Shown here in pieces: positions 58,554 through 64,000 of a stretch of DNA of 64,000 nucleotides. The stretch comes from Oxyruncus cristatus (taxonomy: Eukaryota; Chordata; Aves; Passeriformes; Cotingidae), in contig VXAY01001313.1 of the NCBI GenBank assembly GCA_013399855.1, positions 481,084 to 545,083 of the forward strand, written 5' to 3'. Position 1 is the first letter of the stretch. Every line of letters starts with the position of its first letter. The notes beneath the pieces were generated by a model. That model was not told the origin of the DNA, searched no databases, and worked only from the letters and a program-made list of their open reading frames with translations. Both the position numbers and the translations under genes were made by a program.

Positions 58554-61500
58554 AAGAGCTCTCAAGAGGCAGCAGGACAACAGGTTTGATCTTAGGAGCA
58601 AAATGGTATCAGCCACAGGAGAAGAGGAATGAATCCTACAAGGCAGTATGAATCAGGAGCCATGAACATCCAGCCTGAATAAAGTACACAGTGTGTCCAG
58701 CAGCTGGGCTGGCTTGGAGGAAAAGTGGGTCATTGCCCTCATGGCAGCCCCAACAGGGCTCCAGTTTCTCAGCAGTGATGCTGCAGAGAGCTCAGCTCCC
58801 TGCAACTGTGCACTGTGTGCCCACAGTGTCCACAGAGGTGCTCCTTGGAGATGATGTATCCCCAAGTCCCTTAGATCAGGAGCCAAAACAAGCTTTCTGG
58901 ATCATCTCTGAGTTTCCTTCCTGCTCCCAGTGTCCTCCAAACAAACCAGAGAGATTCCCCTGTTAGTGCTGGCTGCCCTGCTTCCAGGGCTGTGGACAGG
59001 GTGCTCATTTCACAGGGGACCTTGCACAGAGGTCTAAGGTCTCCAGCTACAAAAAAGCTGAGTGGGAGAGTTGCTATCCCAGATTTATCAGAGGTAAGGT
59101 TTGAACTAAAAGGAAACTTCTGGATAAAGCAAAAGATGTAACTGGCTCCAGGGAGGTCAGAGTACACAGTATACAGTGACCAGGTGGAAAGGGCTCCACT
59201 GATTCTGTTGCATTTACTGCTCAGGTTCTGAAATCCTAAAATGGCTTCAGTGGGGCTTTCCTCCAGCTGATGGCTATCCTGGCTACACTGCAAAGCAAAT
59301 TGTACCTTCTTTACAAGCACCCAATGATCATTTGCCAGGAAAGAGCCTCTCTTTTCTATGTTTCCCTTTTAAAGAGCTTTGGCAGTGGTGGGGGACCTGT
59401 CTCCACCCCAATGCCCTGGGGAGGTGCCCCTTCATCTGAAACATAGATGCAGAGAATGTGAGAAGTGGCAGATGGAGCCTGCAGGAAGGAAAAGGCTGGG
59501 GGAGATGAAGGGTTTACAGCACAACTGCTGCTTAGAAAAGTCTTGCACCCTAGAAATGCTTCTGGCCTTTCTTTCCACCAGTCCTTGGGGGAGGGCTGGC
59601 CAAGGCCAGGAGATGAGATTTATCAGCCCTCAATCCCTTCTCCAGAGAAGTCAATGATGTTTCACGGACATGCTGAATACAGACACATGCAGAATTACAG
59701 GCTATTGGTCTAAATAACTCTCCATCCTGAAAATCAAATCAAACTTTCATTATCTGCCAGGAAAAGATGAAAGCCAGCATGGCTTTTCAAATGCTACATC
59801 CAAGTAGATGGGAGATTTTTGTTAGAGCACAGCACACGTTAGCACAGCCCTTCTACTGCCCACTGAGCTGAAGTGGCCTGAGATACTCTGTGCTCAGCAC
59901 GAGAGTTTTCTGTTTACAAAGAACGCAACATCCTGCATTTTCTATATAAATGCAATGAAGAGCACAAATTCTGCTTCTTCACACCATTTATTTGGACCTG
60001 CAGCTGCTTTGACACTGTTGCCAGAAGGTGTAATTCACAGTCATCTCAGACCCCCCCCAAAAAACGAGCCTAAACCTCACAAGTCAATACTGCTGCTTTG
60101 ATGCTCTGAACCTTTCAAGGTGTTTCCCAGAGATCCCTCGGTGAAGCAGCAAAAAGGGAAAGCTCACAGTTAATACATCCGCCATGAAGTGTGACCCAAG
60201 CCACAACTTCGAGGAGCTGTTCTGATGATCGTTTGCAGCAATCAAGCTCAGTGGAGGCTTTCGTGTTCAGCACACACTGCATCATCTCCAGGGAGTTTTC
60301 TTTACAGCGCTTATGAACGAGAAAACAAGATAACTTCAGACCGCACAGCTGCAGGGTGCAGGAGGAAAGCGATAAAATAACACAGAATTAATCCAATTAC
60401 TCAAAGGCCACTAAACTGTAGTGCGTGGATTTAATGAGGTTGGACTCCAAATGGCTAATAAGTTAAAAAAATAATGTTATAACCCCTTCACACCCCACAC
60501 CCAGACCCCTCTGCTAATCTCCCAGGAACTGTAGCAGGCAAGGCTTCCCACATTTATGTAGGTCAGCACCTACTCTAAAATTCATGTGTTTTTGTGAAAA
60601 TAGAGGGCAGGCACTGGAGACGTGCTCCCTGACCCCACCTCTACAGAGCCACGTAGTTGGAGATTGTTGGGTTTTTTCCTGGCACTCTGCATTTTGCCTC
60701 TCTCAAGGCTAGAGTGCAGCCACACCACACAGGTTGGGCTAATGCTCATCCTCAAAGCTATGCATGGGCCCTTATAGCCCCCTGGAATGTCTTACGGCTG
60801 TTGGGATGAACTGGGAACTCACAGTTTAGACATAGGCACTGCTCATATAATTATATAACTAAAATTAGGTAAAAAGAGTAATACACCCTGTTTCGTTGAG
60901 GCACTGATACACTGTAAGGCTTTCAGTTATTGGGAGAATATTGGAGTAAAGTTTTAGGCAGTAACACCTTATTACTGACACAAACCCTTGGCTGCAGGCA
61001 GTGGTGGACATTGCCCTTGGCCAGGCACACAGCGGCCACTGGGCACCCACAGAGCCAGTGCCACCTCAGATCCAGCCATTCCTCCCCACCCCCAGCTCAC
61101 CTGCCTGGGCACAAAACTTCTGCTTCCACAAAAAAACCCCAAATGTGTTCTCCCTCCTCGAGGAAGGAGAGGATCATAAGGGATGACAAATTGGTGATAA
61201 CACAGCATTTAGAGCACAAGGCACTTGTATTTCAGTCTGGTCAACCCGCGATAAGAACCCAAGCAGGATGGAAGTGTGGGAGGAAACTTGATTTTTTGCA
61301 GGAAATACTTGCTAATGTCAGACTTCAAATCACAGGTGCACGTCACTGGAACACCAAGGCTACTGCATCAGGGTGGCTACACAGGGTGGAGATGGGGGCT
61401 CTGCAGTGCTGAGTCAGAGCCCAGAGCCACCACGGTGCCTCATGCCTTGCTGGCACCTGCTGCTCCCGAGCAACAGAGCTCCTGCAGCACTGCAGCAACA

Positions 61501-61800
61501 TAAGGTGTTCTGGACAGGCTTCTGAGTAATCACAATTCCCCTGGGTTTTCTAACAGATCATTCAGTCTTCATCTCTGTCTTGTACAGGCTTCTAAAGGCA
61601 GCTGGATTTCAGTTTGAGCACAGTGACTTTCACACAGACTGAAGTACCTGTAATCTGCTGACATGAAAGCTGTTTATGTAAAACAGGTTATTCCATGCAT
61701 ACGATGTGTTTTCTTAGATAACAACTGATATTCTTCTATCTATCTGTATATATAAAATGACATGAAAATTTTCTCTACTGGCTGTATGATTCTCTCCATA
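58554..61800. other. Non-coding stretch, patchy GC
   Basis: No gene, RNA or transposon is recognised. Overlapping frames on both strands occur at 58653-58966 and at 60865-61412 (160 codons plus, 78 codons minus), without a domain I recognise. Confidence 0.5.
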
Positions 61801-62415
61801 TGTATTTGTTTTAGTAGCAGGGAGAGTTACAGGGATTCAGTGAGAAGTTTCTGGAAGCTTCCCCTGTGTCCAATAGAGCCAATGTCAGCCAACTCCAAGA
61901 CACCTGCTACTAGCCAAGGCTGAGCTCATCCATGATGGTTGGTAGCACCACAGGGATAACAGATTTAAGGAGGAGAAAAAAACCTGTGCAACAGCAACTT
62001 CAGCCAGAAATAAGAGTGAGACTGTGAGAGAAACAACCCTGCAGCACCCAGGTCAGTGGAGAAGGAGGGGCTCCAGGTGCCNAGCTTCCCCTGTGTCCAA
62101 TAGAGCCAATGTCAGCCAACTCCAAGACACCTGCTACTAGCCAAGGCTGAGCTCATCCATGATGGTTGGTAGCACCACAGGGATAACAGATTTAAGGAGG
62201 AGAAAAAAACCTGTGCAACAGCAACTTCAGCCAGAAATAAGAGTGAGACTATGTGAGAGAAACAACCCTGCAGCACCCAGGTCAGTGGAGAAGGAGGGGC
62301 TCCAGGTGCTAGAGCAGATTCCCGTGCAGCCCATGGTGAGGCAGCTGTGCCCCTGCAGCCTGTGGGGGTCCATGGGGGATGAGACCCACCTGCAGCCCAT
62401 GGAGGGCCCCCCCCA
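61801..62415 (-). mobile_element. Truncated ERV LTR carrying a false-looking duplication
   Basis: An LTR of the same broad family as those at 4.4 and 6.8 kb, minus orientation. Its 3' end is at the left (TGTATTTGTTTTAGTAGCAG). The family landmarks GTGAGAAGTTTCTGGAAGC, AGCCAATGTCAGCCAACTCC, AGCACCACAGGGATAACAG and GAGAGAAACAACCCTGCAGC follow in order. At 62081-62083 a single N interrupts it and the sequence restarts at AGCTTCCCCTGTGTCC, repeating about 227 bases almost exactly. After the repeat it continues into CTGCAGCCCATGG-type units and fades near 62415, so the LTR's 5' portion is missing. Without the repeat the element would be about 390 bp. No retroviral coding sequence adjoins. Confidence 0.8.
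61856..62309. repeat. 227-bp near-identical tandem repeat around one N
   Basis: Unit 1 is 61856-62080 and unit 2 is 62083-62309, separated by C-N. The units match base for base except that unit 2 reads ACTATGTGAG where unit 1 reads ACTGTGAG (two extra bases). Near-identity together with a one-base gap symbol is the usual sign of two contig ends that overlap but were not merged. The minus-strand 157-codon frame and plus-strand 134-codon frame that begin inside it are LTR sequence. Confidence 0.9.
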
Positions 62416-63811
62416 CACTCAGTGCAGCACTCTGCCCCACACCGCCCCCATGGAAGGGACAGAGACAGCCCCTGCTCCCTGGCCAGCTCTGCAGCTGTCT
62501 CACACATCACCCTTGCCAGAGGAGCCTCCCAGACTCGGTGCTCATGCTTCTGGAAATTTGTAATGCCACCAAAGTCTCCCACCACAGCCTCTGCTGCGGG
62601 TCAGGTGCACACAGAGCTTTGGCACGAAGAACTGAGTCCTTAGGCTTGGCTGGATTTCCAGCACCAGGTAACATCCCACCATAGAAAGCACCTCACACAC
62701 ACAGGCAGAAGAATTTGCTCCAAACTTTGTCACTGACTGGAACAAAACACTGCCTGGTTGGGAAGCACAGACCATCTCAGGGAAGCAAACCTCATGTCGT
62801 TTATCCCAGATGTTTATCTTTGCAGTAATTTAACACTTCTATAAATCTATTGCCCTAAGAAGGATTATTTATAATCCCTGGGGACATTTTGTGAATTCCC
62901 AAGGAGCAGGCAAGGACACAGAGTATCCCATAGGCTGGGGAAACCAGAGATGTGGACAGGCCGTGAGTGACCTAAACTGTCTGAAATATCATAGTCCCAA
63001 GTGACACCATAAATGCCTAAAAACCTGCTATAGAGAAACAGTAAAAATAACCAGATAATAGAAACTACACAGAATGTTTTCTCCATCAAGTGAACAAAGC
63101 TGAATAAGCTTGTAAAGCCTGGAGCTGAAGGTAATTCAGATTTGGGTTTTGAAAATTATAGATTCCTCCTTTTCGTAAATTTAATCCTAGTTCAGCTGGC
63201 TGGGTTATTTCTGGTAGCATAGTTTGGGTGTACCAGACTTTCAGGCCGTGCACCCCAGACATCTTTACAATCTTTGCTGCACCTCAGCACAGCTTGTTGC
63301 CTAAGCTCTGTGCTAGCAGCAGAAACAACTCATAACATAATGGCAGACAGTCCCCCTCTGGTTTCGAAATATATTTTAACTCTCCTGGAGATTAAAGAAC
63401 TTTTTGGATCTTTCTTACAGAGGTTAAAACTGGTTCAGTGCAGACTGCTGTGAAATGTATCTATATAAACACGCACAGAGGTAAACACACTCAGTGTAGG
63501 TGCATCTGACTCCATTAAAAAGATGTGCCCACTGGGCTGTGAACAGCAGAATTAATTCTGCACGAAAAGGCTCTGATTTGTGTGTTTTTGGTGACAAGCC
63601 CTGTCAGATAGATGGGAAAGATATAATTAGCAGTCTGCTATTCCAACACCGTCACACCCATACCCTACTCTCCCTGTAGCTTTCTCCCATCCCAGGAAGT
63701 GCAGTTTCTGCCATTGATGCAGCTTTACAAATCCCAAAAGCCACATGACAAATCAGGGGTTACCTGGATGAAAGCAAGCAAAAAACTGCTTTAAAATTAT
63801 TAAAATTTATT
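62416..63811. other. Non-coding stretch, nothing recognised
   Basis: The first 120 bases are GC-rich (including a C run at about 62408-62416) and may be a worn continuation of the LTR. The remainder is AT-leaning DNA without a recognised gene, RNA or transposon. Confidence 0.5.
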
Positions 63812-63876
63812 TAAACAACAACAACCACCAAACAAACAAAAAAAAAGACAACCCAAACAAACCAAAACCCCCAAAA
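63812..63876. repeat. A/C-rich simple repeat
   Basis: Low-complexity tract of CAACAACAACCACC, AAACAAACAAAAAAAAAG and CCAAACAAACCAAAACCCCC. No element body is recognised on either side. Confidence 0.8.
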
Positions 63877-64000
63877 GGGATTGTCCCACCTGGGGTTTAC
63901 CATGGTTTGTGTTTACATGCTAGTGGGTACATTTTGGCAAGGCCTTTGAAGCATAGAAAAAGGGGACTCAGTGTTTAACTCAACTCTCACTTCCAGTGTG
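63877..64000. other. Short unassigned end of window
   Basis: No feature is recognised in the last 124 bases. Confidence 0.5.

Noticed and set aside
60930..61412. 160-codon plus frame
   Set aside because: Low-complexity Pro/Ser/His-rich middle, overlapping minus frame, no domain recognised.
62112..62585. 157-codon minus frame and 134-codon plus frame
   Set aside because: Both are LTR sequence and begin inside the near-identical duplication around the N. The duplication itself is doubtful.

Overview
The window looks like avian nuclear DNA. The evidence is several generations of CR1 LINE 3' ends, one closing in the bird-typical ATTCTATG microsatellite, plus a family of roughly 0.8-1.1 kb avian endogenous-retrovirus LTRs beginning near TGGGTTGACCC and ending near AACCCAATGCA. 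The background is AT-leaning with scattered GC-rich, CpG-poor islets and short A-rich or C-rich simple repeats. The bird order cannot be fixed from this sequence alone.

I find no gene that I can name and no ORF with a recognisable cellular protein domain. There is no rRNA or tRNA gene, CRISPR array, operon or phage. The stretch reads as intergenic DNA or the inside of a very long intron. Every substantial stretch with a recognisable family is transposon-derived. Most open frames are short, overlap on both strands and have no homology I can recognise.

Layout: 1-1.98 kb is anonymous with a 7-N gap inside poly-A. 1.98-3.05 kb holds two old CR1 fossils, a plus-strand 3' end and a minus-strand reverse-transcriptase piece. 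4.38-7.66 kb holds two solo LTRs of one broad family in opposite orientation, 1.4 kb apart. 7.7-36.7 kb is mostly anonymous, with simple repeats, a 20-bp AT palindrome near 14.95 kb and GC-rich islets near 10.5-11.3, 18.6-19.1, 20.3-22.2 and 31.0-31.3 kb. 36.7-37.2 kb is an old minus-strand CR1. 39.27-40.54 kb holds two younger plus-strand CR1 3' ends in tandem. 46.86-47.25 kb is a diverged tandem duplication of about 200 bp that I cannot assign to any family. 56.9-57.15 kb is another decayed CR1. 57.55-57.90 kb is a CpG-island-like segment. 58.5 kb and 61.8-62.4 kb hold further LTR pieces; the second contains a near-identical 227-bp duplication split by a single N, very probably an assembly artefact.

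Nothing acts together as a pathway. The most interesting non-transposon signals are the CpG-rich segment with a splice-acceptor-like sequence and an open frame just in front of it, the unexplained tandem duplication, a few open frames whose composition looks more coding than their neighbours (16.1, 25.5, 28.6, 33.9 and 54.3 kb), and a hairpin with two mutually exclusive pairings at 3.99-4.02 kb. All of these need homology or transcript evidence.
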